Positions 9,342 through 18,541 of a DNA stretch of 64,000 bases are shown here, one piece after another (position 1 is the first letter of the stretch; each line of letters begins with the position of its first letter). The stretch spans positions 4,206,001 to 4,270,000 of the forward strand of contig NZ_JAFEJA010000001.1 of NCBI RefSeq assembly GCF_016919245.1, in the 5' to 3' direction. Below the pieces are notes generated by a model, which saw nothing but the letters and a program-made list of their open reading frames with translations, ran no database searches and was not told where the DNA came from. Source of the DNA: Streptomyces zhihengii (GTDB lineage Bacteria > Actinomycetota > Actinomycetes > Streptomycetales > Streptomycetaceae). A program made the translations under genes and the position numbers.

Positions 9342-10745
9342 ATGTGCTCGAGCAGCCGCAAGCGGATGATCATCCTGCCGGTGGTGCTGGGCGTCCTCCT
9401 CGGGACGCCGGCGCCCGTCGCGGCGGCGCCCCGGTCCGAGGCGCGCCCCGCCGCGTCCGGCGACCGCCAGGAGCGCCGGCCCCAGCCCGCCGCCACCGGC
9501 GCCGGGGCGGAGGAGCGCCGCCCCCTCCTGTCCATCGCCGCCCGGCTCCGTCCCGCCGCGCTCCCCGGCGCGACCGCGCACGACGACCCTGCCCCCGGGG
9601 ACGTGGCCCCGCGGGTGCCCGGGACGCGCCCCCCGCTGCCGCTGCACGGGCCGCTGCCCGGCGACGTCCCGCCGCACGGGCTCACCACCGGCGCCCACAC
9701 GTTCCCGTGGACGGCGCCCACCGCTCCGCCCTCCCCGGCCCCCGCGGCGGACGCCACCGCGCGGCCCTCGCCCCGTCCGGAGCGCGCCGCCCCCGGTGAA
9801 CCGGGGCCCACCGCCGTCCAGGTGGCCCGGCTGTACGCGGAGGCCGCCCGTGCCACGCGGCTCTACGAGCGGGGCCGCCGCGCCGCCGACGCCCAGCGGG
9901 TCGCGGCCGGCCGGCTCCAGAGGGGTCTCGCGGACCGCAGGGCGCGGCTGGCCCGCCTGCACGACGTCATCGGGGGCGTCGCGCGGGAGCAGTACCGCAC
10001 CGGCGGATCACTCGCCCACACCGCCCGGCTGCTGCTCGCCGACGACCCGGACGCACTGCTGCGCGGATACGAGCTCGCCGCCCAGTCCGAACGGGCGGTC
10101 AACCGGCTGCTGGACCGGTCCAGGACGGCGGAACGGAGCTATGCCGAGGCGGAGCGGAAGGCGCGCGCGGCCTGGCGGGACCTCGCCGCGCGCACCGCAC
10201 GGCTGGCGGCCGTCAAGCGCGGTGTCGAGGCGAGGCTGGAGACGGCGCGGTGGCGGCTCCAGGGCGAGGCCGACTCCAGCGTGGCGGCCGGCGCCTGCGC
10301 GGGAGCTGTCCGGCTCGACCAGCTGGCCCTGCCGCGCGGCGCGGGGTGGGTGGCGCCGGTGGAGCGCTACGCGCTGTCCGCCGGCTTCGCGAGTACCGGC
10401 GACCGCTGGGCACGCGGGCACACCGGCCAGGACTTCGCCGTCGACATCGGGACCCCGGTGCGGTCGGTGGGCCCGGGGGTGGTGGAGTCCGTCGCGTGCG
10501 GCGGGGCGTTCGGCATCCAGGTCGTCGTGCGGCACGACAACGGCTACTACACGCAGTACGCGCATCTCGCCGGGGTCGGCGTCGACCAGGGCGAACGGGT
10601 GCGCGGCGGCCAGTGGATCGGCCAGGCCGGGACGACGGGCAACTCGACGGGGCCGCACCTGCACTTCGAGGTGCGGCTGACACCGGATCTCGGATCGGGT
10701 GTCGACCCCGCCGTCTGGCTGGCCGAGCACGGCGTGCGCCTGTGA
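9342..10745 (+). CDS. Secreted M23-family (LytM/lysostaphin-type) peptidoglycan peptidase
   Basis: Product of 467 residues if translated from ATG 9342. A short basic stretch and a hydrophobic segment (IILPVVLGVLLG) ending near AAAAP form a signal peptide. A Pro/Ala-rich linker follows, then a charged helical stretch (about residues 160-310, likely coiled coil), and a C-terminal M23 domain. The zinc-ligand motifs are visible as HTGQDFAVD and HLHFE. Such proteins cut peptide cross-bridges of peptidoglycan or activate amidases (NlpD/EnvC-like) outside the membrane. The frame is open upstream into the repeat array; ATG 9342 is preferred because it leads directly into the signal peptide. ATG 9366 is an alternative. 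Confidence 0.88.
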   Translation: MCSSSRKRMIILPVVLGVLLGTPAPVAAAPRSEARPAASGDRQERRPQPAATGAGAEERRPLLSIAARLRPAALPGATAHDDPAPGDVAPRVPGTRPPLPLHGPLPGDVPPHGLTTGAHTFPWTAPTAPPSPAPAADATARPSPRPERAAPGEPGPTAVQVARLYAEAARATRLYERGRRAADAQRVAAGRLQRGLADRRARLARLHDVIGGVAREQYRTGGSLAHTARLLLADDPDALLRGYELAAQSERAVNRLLDRSRTAERSYAEAERKARAAWRDLAARTARLAAVKRGVEARLETARWRLQGEADSSVAAGACAGAVRLDQLALPRGAGWVAPVERYALSAGFASTGDRWARGHTGQDFAVDIGTPVRSVGPGVVESVACGGAFGIQVVVRHDNGYYTQYAHLAGVGVDQGERVRGGQWIGQAGTTGNSTGPHLHFEVRLTPDLGSGVDPAVWLAEHGVRL

Positions 10746-10807
10746 GTCGTCACGCGCCCGGGACGCCCCCGGCGCCCTGACGCGAGGGTGCCCCGGACGG
10801 GGACGGC

Positions 10808-11671
10808 CTACCGGCGGGAGGCCGCGCGGCGGGTCAGCAGTTCCTCGATGATCACCGCGACGCCGTCCTCGTTGTTGGCGACCGTCCGCCCGGAGGCCGC
10901 CGCGACGACGTCCGGGTGGGCGTTGCCCATGGCGTACGAAGTGCCCGCCCAGGTCAGCATCTCCACGTCGTTCGGCATGTCGCCGAAGGCGACGACCTCG
11001 TCCGACGAGATGCCGCGCTCGGCGCAGCACAGGGCGAGGGTGCTGGCCTTGCTGACGCCGTGACCGCTGATCTCCAGCAGGGCGGTGGGGCTGGAGCGGG
11101 TGATCGACGCGCGGTCGCCCGCCGCCGTGCGGGCGAGGGCGAGGAAGCCGTCGGGGGTCAGGTCCGTGTGGTGCGCCAGCAGCTTCAGCACGGGGACGCC
11201 CTCGCCCGGCAGCGCCTCGTGGAGGAGCTTCTCGGCGGAGGCGACCGTCGCCCCGGGGTCCAGGTGGAACGGCGGGTAGGCGGGCTCGTAGTGGATGCCG
11301 GTGGACAGTTCGACCGCGAACGAGGTGCCGGGCGCGGCCGCGCGGAGGGTGTGCACGACGTCGAGCGCGACGGGCCGCGGCAGGTCCCGGACCCGGACGA
11401 GCGTGCCGCCGGAGTGGAGGTCCACCACGGCCGCGCCGTTGCCGCAGATGGCCAGCCCGTGTCCGTGCACATGGTCGCTGACGACGTCCATCCAGCGGGC
11501 CGGCCGGCCCGTGACGAAGAAGACCTCGATGCCGGCCGCCTCGGCGGCGGCGAGCGCGGCGATCGTCCGCTCCGAGACGGACTTGTCGTCGCGCAGCAGG
11601 GTGCCGTCCAGATCGGTGGCGATCAGCCGGGGGACGGCGGGCAGGGGCCGGGGATCGATATCAGTCGTCAC
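10808..11671 (-). CDS. HAD-superfamily Cof-type sugar-phosphatase-like hydrolase
   Basis: Product of 287 residues from GTG 11671. Motif I DLDGTLL lies near the N-terminus, motif II is the T of FVTGRP, and motif III/IV is FGDMPNDVEML near the C-terminus, with a C2 cap domain between. This is the Cof/YidA arrangement: Mg-dependent phosphatases acting on sugar phosphates or nucleotides in the cytoplasm. The substrate is unknown. A GTG six codons upstream (11689) is an alternative start. It is a paralogue of the HAD gene beside serS (22749-23561), with the same motifs. Convergent with the M23 gene. Confidence 0.9.
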   Translation of the reverse strand: MTTDIDPRPLPAVPRLIATDLDGTLLRDDKSVSERTIAALAAAEAAGIEVFFVTGRPARWMDVVSDHVHGHGLAICGNGAAVVDLHSGGTLVRVRDLPRPVALDVVHTLRAAAPGTSFAVELSTGIHYEPAYPPFHLDPGATVASAEKLLHEALPGEGVPVLKLLAHHTDLTPDGFLALARTAAGDRASITRSSPTALLEISGHGVSKASTLALCCAERGISSDEVVAFGDMPNDVEMLTWAGTSYAMGNAHPDVVAAASGRTVANNEDGVAVIIEELLTRRAASRR

Positions 11672-11834
11672 CGGGTCATTCTCGCTCACGAGGTGCACGG
11701 GCGTGCATGAGCTTGCACATGTGAGTGATCGATCATGTGCGGGGGGTGTCCGAATGACTTCCCTCCGCACACGTCCCGTCCCGTCCGGCACCGGTGCCAC
11801 TTCCGTCGCACGGTGCGTACGGCCGTACCGCCGC

Positions 11835-12737
11835 TCAGCCGAGCTGCGCGGGCGCCTCGGCGGCGATCTTCTCGAAGACGCCCTGGTCGGCGGCGAAGTC
11901 CGTGCCGGGGATCGGCCAGTGGACCACGATCTCGGTGAAGCCGAGCTCGCGGTGGCGGCCGGCGAAGTCCACGAACGCGTCGACCGAGTCCAGCGGGCGG
12001 GTGCGGTCCGGGGTGAAGCCGGTCAGCAGGATCTTGTCCAGATCCGCCACCTCCCGGCCCGTCTCGGCGCAGGCCGCGCCGAGCCGGGTGACCTGGCCGC
12101 GCAGGGCCTCGACCGACTGCTCCGGCGTGCCCGCCTCGTACAGCTTCGGGTCGCCCGTGGTCACCCACGCCTGGCCGTACCGCGCGGCCAGCCGCAGCCC
12201 ACGGGGGCCGGTCGCCGCCACCGCGAAGGGCAGCCGCGGGCGCTGGACGCACCCGGGGATGTTCCTGGCCTCCTCGGCGGAGTAGAACTCGCCGCGGTTC
12301 GAGAGGGCGTCCTGGGTCAGGAGCTGGTCCAGCAGCGGCACGAACTCGCCGAAGCGGTCGGCGCGTTCGCGCGGGGTCCACGGCTCCTGGCCGAGGGCGG
12401 TGGCGTCGAAGCCGTTGCCGCCCGCCCCGATGCCGAGGGTGACGCGCCCGCCGGAGACGTCGTCGAGCGAGATCAGCTCCTTGGCGAGCGTCACGGGGTG
12501 CCGGAAGTTCGGTGAGGTGACGAGGGTGCCCAGACGGATCCGCCCGGTGGCCGTGGCCGCGGCGGTGAGCGTGGGCAGGGCGCCGAACCAGGGGCCGTCG
12601 CGGAAGGAGCGCCACGAGAGGTGGTCGTAGGTGTACGCGGCGTGGAAGCCGAGTTCCTCCGCGCGCTGCCACTTCGCGCGGCCCCCCTCGTGCCAGCGGT
12701 CGACGGGGAGGATCACGGTGCTCAGGCGCAGGGTCAT
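11835..12737 (-). CDS. LLM-class F420-dependent oxidoreductase (luciferase-like fold)
   Basis: Product of 300 residues starting MTLRLSTVILP. It has the TIM-barrel luciferase-like monooxygenase pattern: RIRLGTLVTSPNFRHP, SGGRVTLGIGAG, and a conserved region RPRLPFAVAATGPRGLRLAARYGQAW. Members use reduced F420 or FMN to oxidise or reduce small molecules; the substrate cannot be assigned. It stands alone on the minus strand, 163 bp from the next gene start. The 11672-11834 gap holds short inverted repeats but no gene. Confidence 0.88.
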   Translation of the reverse strand: MTLRLSTVILPVDRWHEGGRAKWQRAEELGFHAAYTYDHLSWRSFRDGPWFGALPTLTAAATATGRIRLGTLVTSPNFRHPVTLAKELISLDDVSGGRVTLGIGAGGNGFDATALGQEPWTPRERADRFGEFVPLLDQLLTQDALSNRGEFYSAEEARNIPGCVQRPRLPFAVAATGPRGLRLAARYGQAWVTTGDPKLYEAGTPEQSVEALRGQVTRLGAACAETGREVADLDKILLTGFTPDRTRPLDSVDAFVDFAGRHRELGFTEIVVHWPIPGTDFAADQGVFEKIAAEAPAQLG

Positions 12738-12760
12738 GCCCCGAGCCTACGACGATCCCC

Positions 12761-12780
12761 CTGCCTGCCTGCCTGCCTGC
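12761..12780. repeat. (CTGC)5 microsatellite
   Basis: Five perfect tandem CTGC units lie in the short gap just upstream of the LLM oxidoreductase start. Such tetranucleotide runs can change length by slippage; no promoter role is visible. Confidence 0.9.
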
Positions 12781-12821
12781 CTTGCCGCTGCCGGGGTGCC
12801 GGGGTGCCGGGCCGGCCGGGA

Positions 12822-13394
12822 TCAGCCGCCAGGGAAGCGGATGGCCTCCGGCGGCACGGACGAGGTGAGCCACACCCCGTTGGCGCTGACGCGGAAGACG
12901 TGACCGGCGCGGTGGAGGGCGCCGGCGTGCACGGGGAGGACGACCGGACGGCCGCGGCGGGCGCCGACCCGGGTCGCGGTCTCCCGGTCGGGGGAGAGGT
13001 GGACGTCGTGGCGGCTCATGGGCCGCAGACCCTCCGCGCGGATCGCGTCCAGATTGCGGGCGACGGTGCCGTGGTACAGGTACTCCGGCGGCTCGGACCG
13101 CGGGAGGCCGAGGTCGACCTCGACGGTGTGGCCCTGGTTGGCGCGGATCCGGTCGCCGTCGATCGTGAAGCGCTTCTTGTCGTTGGCCGCCACGACATGG
13201 TCGAGTTCGGCGCGGGTGAACCGGAAGCCGTGGGCCTCCGCCGCTCGGATCAGTTCCTCGACGGGCACCCAGCCGTTCTCGTCGAGGATGAGGCCGATGC
13301 GCTCCGGCTGGTGGCGCAGATGCTTCGAGAGGTACTTCGACACCTTCACGGTGCGCCGGTCGTCCGGGGAGGCGCCGGCTGGTCCTGTGGTCAT
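12822..13394 (-). CDS. kptA: RNA 2'-phosphotransferase (Tpt1/KptA family)
   Basis: Product of 190 residues from ATG 13394. It shows the N-terminal winged-helix part SKYLSKHLRHQPERIGL, then VVAANDKKRF and the C-terminal ADP-ribosyltransferase-like part with YHGT and HLSPDRETA. Family enzymes transfer an internal RNA 2'-phosphate to NAD+, giving ADP-ribose 1'',2''-cyclic phosphate. In eukaryotes this ends tRNA splicing; in bacteria the natural substrate is uncertain. The size is normal for the family. A DnaA-box group lies upstream (13456-13509). Confidence 0.92.
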   Translation of the reverse strand: MTTGPAGASPDDRRTVKVSKYLSKHLRHQPERIGLILDENGWVPVEELIRAAEAHGFRFTRAELDHVVAANDKKRFTIDGDRIRANQGHTVEVDLGLPRSEPPEYLYHGTVARNLDAIRAEGLRPMSRHDVHLSPDRETATRVGARRGRPVVLPVHAGALHRAGHVFRVSANGVWLTSSVPPEAIRFPGG

Positions 13395-13455
13395 GTCGGC
13401 AGAGTGCCGCGCGGGATGTCGTGGACGCCACTCGAATTTCTGTGACCCGGATGTT

Positions 13456-13509
13456 TGATCCACAGCCAACTGCACTTATCCACAGGCAAATTGACGATTC
13501 TGTGGACAA
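13456..13509. promoter_or_regulatory. DnaA-box group 1 (kptA upstream region)
   Basis: Three boxes lie within 54 bp: TGATCCACA (13456-13464, one mismatch), TTATCCACA (13476-13484, perfect) and, on the opposite strand, TTGTCCACA (13501-13509, perfect Streptomyces type). The region is AT-rich compared with its surroundings. The rest of the 13395-13690 gap holds a small hairpin near 13628-13648 and no gene. Confidence 0.7.
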
Positions 13510-13690
13510 CGAAGGTGTAGACAGGTTGATTTGGGCAATATGTCATCGTTCAGGCTAGTTTGTTGTTCCGCATCCCAACTCGATCGCAGGTGAGCCCTGT
13601 TGGGGCGCACGCGTCCAATGACACCCGCCGCAGGCTGTGTTGCGGCAAGAAGACCCCAAACAGGTCCAGGAGCGCCCCGGTCCGGCGTCC

Positions 13691-15472
13691 TCACAGCGGC
13701 GGCTTCAGCCGCGCCGTCGCGCGCAGAGCGCCGGGGGCGAGACGGGACAGCAGGTACGCGACACGCGCCTCGGGGGTCACGGGGACGACGGCGCGGTTCG
13801 TGAGCACCGCGCGCAGGATCGCGTCGGCCACCTTCTCCGGGCGGTAGTTGCGCAGCCCGTACAGCCGAGCCGACCGCTTCCGCAGCCGCTGCTGCTCCAC
13901 CGCGTCGACGCCCGTGAAGCGCGCGGTGGACGTGATGCCCGTGTCGACGATGCCCGGGCAGATCGCCGACACCCCGATGCCCTTGCCCGCCATCTCGGCG
14001 CGCAGGCACTCGCTGAGCATCAGCACCGCGGCCTTGGACGTGCTGTACGCGGGCAGCGTCCGGGAGGGCAGGAAGGCCGCCGCCGAGGCGGTGTTGACGA
14101 TGTGGCCGCCCTGGCCGCGCTCGGCCATCCGGCGGCCGAAGAGACGGCAGCCGTGGATGACGCCCCACAGGTTGACGTCCAGGACCTGCTTCCAGTCCTC
14201 CGTGTCCGTGTCGAGGAACGAACCCGCCAGCCCGACACCGGCGTTGTTGACCAGCACGTCCACCACGCCGTACTCGGCGGTGACCTTCTCGGCGAGCGTC
14301 TCCATGGCCTGTTCGTCGGCGACGTCCACGGTCTCCGCCCATGCCTCGGCGGCGCCCGCTTCGAGCGCCGACTCGGCTGTCCCGGCGGCCCCTTCGGCGT
14401 CGCGGTCCACCACGACGACCCGTGCTCCCGCGCCCGCGAAGGCGAGGGCCGTGGCCCGTCCGATGCCGCTCGCCGCACCGGTCACGAGCACGAGCTGTCC
14501 GGCGAACCGCTGCGTGTACGCGTTCTCGCGGCGCGGCGCCGCGACCGCCGTGACGCCGGATGCCGCACCCTCCTGGGCGGAGACGAACTCGGCGATCCAG
14601 GAGGCGAGATGGTCGGGCCGGCTGCGGGGGATCCAGTGCTTCGCCGGCAGGGTGCGCCGGGTCAGCCGGGGCGCCCAGGTGTCCAGGTCGTCGTAGAGCC
14701 GCTCGGAGAGGAAGGCGTCACCGGTCGGCGTGATGAGCTGGACGGGCGTGTGGGCGTACGCGTCCGGGCGCGGACGCCGCAGCCGGGCACGGATGTTGTC
14801 GCGGTAGAGCCAGGCGCCGTGGGCGGCGTCCCGGGGCAGCGAGGCCGTCGGGTAGCCACCCGACGGCACTCCCTCGACGCGCTCCAGCAGCTTCGGCCAC
14901 CGGCTGCCCAGCGGCCCGCGCCAGGCCAGTTCGGGGAGGACGGGGGTGTGGAGCAGGTAGACGTACCAGGACTTGGCTCCCTGGCCCAGCAGTTGGGCGA
15001 TCCGCCGCGGGGTCGGACGGGTCGCCCGCCGCTTGATCCAGTGGCCGAAGTGGTCGAGCGACGGTCCCGACATGGAGGTGAAGGAGGCGATGCGCCCCTC
15101 GGTCCTGGCGACGGTGGCGAACTCCCAGCCCTGCACCGATCCCCAGTCGTGCCCGACGAGGTGGACGGGGCGGTCCGGGCTCACGGCGTCCGCGACGGCC
15201 AGGAAGTCGTCCGTCAGCTTCTCCAGCGTGAACCCGCCCCGCAGCGGCCTGGGCGCGGTGGAGCGGCCGTGGCCCCGGACGTCGTACAGCACCACGTGGA
15301 AGCGGTCCGCCAGCCGGGAGGCGACCCCGGCCCAGACCTCCTTGCTGTCCGGGTAGCCGTGCACCAGCACCACCACCGGGCGGCCCTCGTCACCGAGCTC
15401 GGCGACGCACAGGTCGACCCCGCCCGTCCGGACCCGGCGCTCACGTGCCCCTCGCAGACCTTCGACGCCCAC
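13691..15472 (-). CDS. Alpha/beta-hydrolase (epoxide-hydrolase type) fused to short-chain dehydrogenase, EphD-like
   Basis: Product of 593 residues. The N-terminal half is an alpha/beta hydrolase with HGYPDS, the nucleophile elbow GHDWGS and a distal His near the domain end. After a short linker at about 310-330 comes a classical SDR: cofactor motif TGAASGIG, NNAG, catalytic Ser and YSTSK. The same fusion is known as EphD in Mycobacterium. The start GTG 15472 is preceded by GGAGGGG at a normal distance. It is monocistronic as far as visible and divergent from the ABC cluster. The substrate is not predictable; a lipid or aromatic epoxide/ketone is only a guess. Confidence 0.9.
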   Translation of the reverse strand: MGVEGLRGARERRVRTGGVDLCVAELGDEGRPVVVLVHGYPDSKEVWAGVASRLADRFHVVLYDVRGHGRSTAPRPLRGGFTLEKLTDDFLAVADAVSPDRPVHLVGHDWGSVQGWEFATVARTEGRIASFTSMSGPSLDHFGHWIKRRATRPTPRRIAQLLGQGAKSWYVYLLHTPVLPELAWRGPLGSRWPKLLERVEGVPSGGYPTASLPRDAAHGAWLYRDNIRARLRRPRPDAYAHTPVQLITPTGDAFLSERLYDDLDTWAPRLTRRTLPAKHWIPRSRPDHLASWIAEFVSAQEGAASGVTAVAAPRRENAYTQRFAGQLVLVTGAASGIGRATALAFAGAGARVVVVDRDAEGAAGTAESALEAGAAEAWAETVDVADEQAMETLAEKVTAEYGVVDVLVNNAGVGLAGSFLDTDTEDWKQVLDVNLWGVIHGCRLFGRRMAERGQGGHIVNTASAAAFLPSRTLPAYSTSKAAVLMLSECLRAEMAGKGIGVSAICPGIVDTGITSTARFTGVDAVEQQRLRKRSARLYGLRNYRPEKVADAILRAVLTNRAVVPVTPEARVAYLLSRLAPGALRATARLKPPL

Positions 15473-15694
15473 CGGTTCGCCCCTCCCCTGTCCCCTCCCG
15501 CACCTGACACCGACGAATCTGACCATGCTCCGCGCCCGCGTCAAGGGCGCCGCCGGGGGCTCGGAGCCGCCGCCCCCGAAGGGCGAACCCCCACTCAGGT
15601 CGCATCCGCTCTCGGGGTGCCGTACCTCTGGAGTCGGACAAGGTCGGGCCGCGAGGGTGACGTCGGATGTGGCGCGCGCCACTACGGTCGGAGT

Positions 15695-16726
15695 GTGACT
15701 GTGATCGCGACCGAAAGCCTGAGCAAGCGGTTCCCCCGGGTGACCGCGCTTGACCGGCTCTCGTTGGACATCGGCCCCGGTGTGACCGGCCTGGTGGGCG
15801 CCAACGGAGCCGGCAAGTCCACGTTGATCAAGATCCTGCTGGGTCTGTCCCCCGCCACCGAGGGCCGTGCCGCCGTGCTCGGCCTCGACGTGGCCACGAG
15901 CGGCGCCGAGATCCGCGAGCGCGTCGGCTACATGCCCGAGCACGACTGCCTGCCGCCCGACGTCTCGGCCACCGAGTTCGTCGTCCACATGGCGCGGATG
16001 TCGGGCCTGCCGCCGACCGCGGCGCGCGAGCGCACCGCCGACACCCTGCGCCACGTCGGCCTGTACGAGGAGCGCTACCGGCCCATCGGCGGCTACTCGA
16101 CCGGCATGAAGCAGCGGGTGAAGCTGGCCCAGGCCCTCGTCCACGACCCGCAGCTGGTGCTGCTGGACGAGCCGACGAACGGCCTCGACCCGGTCGGCCG
16201 CGACGAGATGCTGGGCCTGATCCGCAGGATCCACACCGACTTCGGCATCTCCGTCCTCGTCACCTCCCATCTGCTCGGCGAGCTGGAGCGCACCTGCGAC
16301 CACGTCGTCGTCATCGACGGCGGCAGCCTGCTGCGCTCCAGCTCCACCAAGGACTTCACCCAGGCCACCGCCACCCTCGCCGTCGAGGTCACCGACTCCG
16401 ACGCCCACCCGGACGGCACCGGCGCCCTGCGCACCGCGCTGGCCGCGGCCGGGGTCCGCATCCACGAGGGCACGGAGGAGGGCCTGCCGGGGGCGGGCCA
16501 CATCCTGCTGCTGGAGGCGGCCGGCGAGGAGACGTACGACACCGTCCGGGACACCGTCGCCGACCTCGGCCTCGGGCTCGTACGGATGGAACAGCGACGC
16601 CACCACATCGCCGAGGTCTTCCGGCCCGCCGCGGCCGGTGCCGCGGCAGCGGGCGACGGCGGACACGGCACGGACGACGAGACCGGCACGGCGGCTGCGG
16701 CCGGCAGGGAGGTGCAGGCCCGGTGA
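15695..16726 (+). CDS. ABC transporter ATP-binding protein (first of pair)
   Basis: Product of 343 residues from GTG 15695 (GTG 15701 is an alternative). Walker A GANGAGKST, signature YSTGMKQR, Walker B LVLLDEP and the switch His (TSHLL) are all present, followed by a longer C-terminal domain ending in an Ala/Gly-rich tail. It is a cytoplasmic ATPase of the ABC-2/drug-exporter (DrrA-like) type. It overlaps the next permease start by GTGA and begins a four-gene ATPase-permease-ATPase-permease operon. Confidence 0.9.
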   Translation: MTVIATESLSKRFPRVTALDRLSLDIGPGVTGLVGANGAGKSTLIKILLGLSPATEGRAAVLGLDVATSGAEIRERVGYMPEHDCLPPDVSATEFVVHMARMSGLPPTAARERTADTLRHVGLYEERYRPIGGYSTGMKQRVKLAQALVHDPQLVLLDEPTNGLDPVGRDEMLGLIRRIHTDFGISVLVTSHLLGELERTCDHVVVIDGGSLLRSSSTKDFTQATATLAVEVTDSDAHPDGTGALRTALAAAGVRIHEGTEEGLPGAGHILLLEAAGEETYDTVRDTVADLGLGLVRMEQRRHHIAEVFRPAAAGAAAAGDGGHGTDDETGTAAAAGREVQAR

Positions 16727-17625
16727 GCACCCACACCCCCGGGGCGCCCGATTCCACGCGGATCCACAACATCGGATACCGCAACTACGACGGCCCCCGC
16801 CTCGGCCGCGCCTACGCGCGCCGCTCGCTGTACTCGCAGTCCCTGCGCGGCTCCTTCGGGCTCGGCCGGTCGGCCAAGTCCAAGGTCCTGCCGATGATCC
16901 TCATGGGCATCATGTGCCTGGTCGCGGCCATCATGGTCGCCGTCGCCGTGGCGGTGCCGGGCACCACCGACCTGCCGGTGGAGTACACCCGCTACGCGAT
17001 CGTGATGCAGGCGCTCATCGGCCTCTTCCTCGCGGCGCAGGCCCCCCAGTCGGTCTCCCGCGACCTGCGGTTCAAGTCCGTCCCGCTGTACTTCTCGCGC
17101 CCGATCGAGCGGGTGGACTACGTGGTCGCCAAGTTCGCCGCCATGGCGTCGGCGCTGTTCGTGCTCACCGGCACGCCGCTGGTGATCCTCTACATGGGCG
17201 CGATGCTGGCGAAGTTCGACTTCACCGACCAGACGAAGGGCTTCGCACAGGGCATGGTCTCCGTCGCGCTGCTGTCCGTCCTCTTCGGCGGGATCGGCCT
17301 GGTGCTCGCCGCCCTCACCCCCCGGCGCGGCTTCGGTGTCGCCGCCGTCATCGCCACGCTGACCATCACCTACGGCGCGGTCTCCACCGTGCAGGCGATC
17401 GCCTGGGAGACCGGGTCGGCCGGTGCGATCCAGTGGCTCGGACTGTTCTCGCCGGTCACGCTCGTCGACGGGGTGCAGACCGCGTTCCTGGGCGCCGAAT
17501 CGGCCTTCCCCGGCGGATCGGGCCCCGGCGCCGGAGCCGGCGCGGTCTACCTGCTCGTCGTCCTCGCGCTGATCGCCGGCAGCTACGCCGTCCTGATGCG
17601 CCGCTACCGGAAGGTGGGGCTGTGA
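16723..17625 (+). CDS. ABC-2 type permease (first of pair)
   Basis: Product of 300 residues. After a cytoplasmic N-terminal segment (IHNIGYRNYDGPRLGRAYA) there are about six hydrophobic helices, including VLPMILMGIMCLVAAIMVAV and a last helix before RRYRKVGL. It overlaps the upstream ATPase by four bases and the next ATPase by four bases, so translation is coupled. It forms the membrane part of an exporter of unknown substrate. Confidence 0.85.
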   Translation: MSTHTPGAPDSTRIHNIGYRNYDGPRLGRAYARRSLYSQSLRGSFGLGRSAKSKVLPMILMGIMCLVAAIMVAVAVAVPGTTDLPVEYTRYAIVMQALIGLFLAAQAPQSVSRDLRFKSVPLYFSRPIERVDYVVAKFAAMASALFVLTGTPLVILYMGAMLAKFDFTDQTKGFAQGMVSVALLSVLFGGIGLVLAALTPRRGFGVAAVIATLTITYGAVSTVQAIAWETGSAGAIQWLGLFSPVTLVDGVQTAFLGAESAFPGGSGPGAGAGAVYLLVVLALIAGSYAVLMRRYRKVGL

Positions 17626-18533
17626 CCTCCCTCAGCATCGAGCACGCCTCGCGCTGGTTCGGCAACGTGGTCGCCGTCAACGACGTGACCATGGAGATCG
17701 GCCCCGGCGTGACCGGACTGCTCGGCCCGAACGGCGCGGGCAAGTCCACCCTCATCAACATGATGGGCGGCTTCCTCGCCCCCTCCACCGGCACGGTCAC
17801 CCTCGACGGGCGGCCGATCTGGCGCAACGAGTCGGTGTACCGGGAGATCGGCGTCGTCCCCGAGCGGGAGGCGATGTACGACTTCCTCACCGGCCGGGAC
17901 TTCGTCGTCGCCAACGCCGAACTCCACGGCCTCGACGCCCGCGCGGCGCAGAAGGCGCTCGCCACGGTCGAGATGGAGTACGCCCAGGACCGCAAGATCT
18001 CCACGTACAGCAAGGGCATGCGCCAGCGCGTGAAGATGGCGTCCGCGCTGGTCCACGACCCGGCGGTGCTGCTGCTCGACGAGCCGTTCAACGGCATGGA
18101 CCCGCGTCAGCGGATGCAGCTCATGGACCTGCTGCGCCGGATGGGCGCCGAGGGCCGGACGGTGCTCTTCTCCTCGCACATCCTGGAGGAGGTCGAGCAA
18201 CTCGCCTCCCACATCGAGGTGATCGTCGCCGGCCGGCACGCCGCCAGCGGCGACTTCCGCCGGATCCGCCGTCTGATGACCGACCGCCCGCACCGCTATC
18301 TGGTGCGCTCCAGCGACGACCGGGCGCTCGCGGCCGCGCTGATCGCGGACCCGTCGACGGCGGGCATCGAGGTCGACGTCACCGAGGGTGCGCTGCGCAT
18401 CCAGGCCGTCGACTTCGGCCGGTTCACCGAACTGCTGCCGAGGGTCGCCCGTGAGCACTCCATCCGGCTGCTGACGGTCTCGCCGTCCGACGAGTCCCTC
18501 GAATCGGTCTTCTCCTACCTCGTAGCGGCCTGA
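17622..18533 (+). CDS. ABC transporter ATP-binding protein (second of pair)
   Basis: Product of 303 residues from GTG 17622. It has Walker A GPNGAGKST, signature YSKGMRQR, Walker B VLLLDEP and SSHIL. It resembles the first ATPase in this operon but lacks its C-terminal tail. The start overlaps the permease stop by four bases. It most likely pairs with the permease at 18542-19270. Confidence 0.9.
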   Translation: MTSLSIEHASRWFGNVVAVNDVTMEIGPGVTGLLGPNGAGKSTLINMMGGFLAPSTGTVTLDGRPIWRNESVYREIGVVPEREAMYDFLTGRDFVVANAELHGLDARAAQKALATVEMEYAQDRKISTYSKGMRQRVKMASALVHDPAVLLLDEPFNGMDPRQRMQLMDLLRRMGAEGRTVLFSSHILEEVEQLASHIEVIVAGRHAASGDFRRIRRLMTDRPHRYLVRSSDDRALAAALIADPSTAGIEVDVTEGALRIQAVDFGRFTELLPRVAREHSIRLLTVSPSDESLESVFSYLVAA

Positions 18534-18541
18534 AAGGAGCG

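Noticed and set aside
13691..16666. Very long minus-strand frame reaching far upstream of the EphD-like gene, through the ABC ATPase
   Set aside because: Only the part up to 15472 looks like protein; beyond it the frame is the antisense of the ABC ATPase, which has clear motifs.
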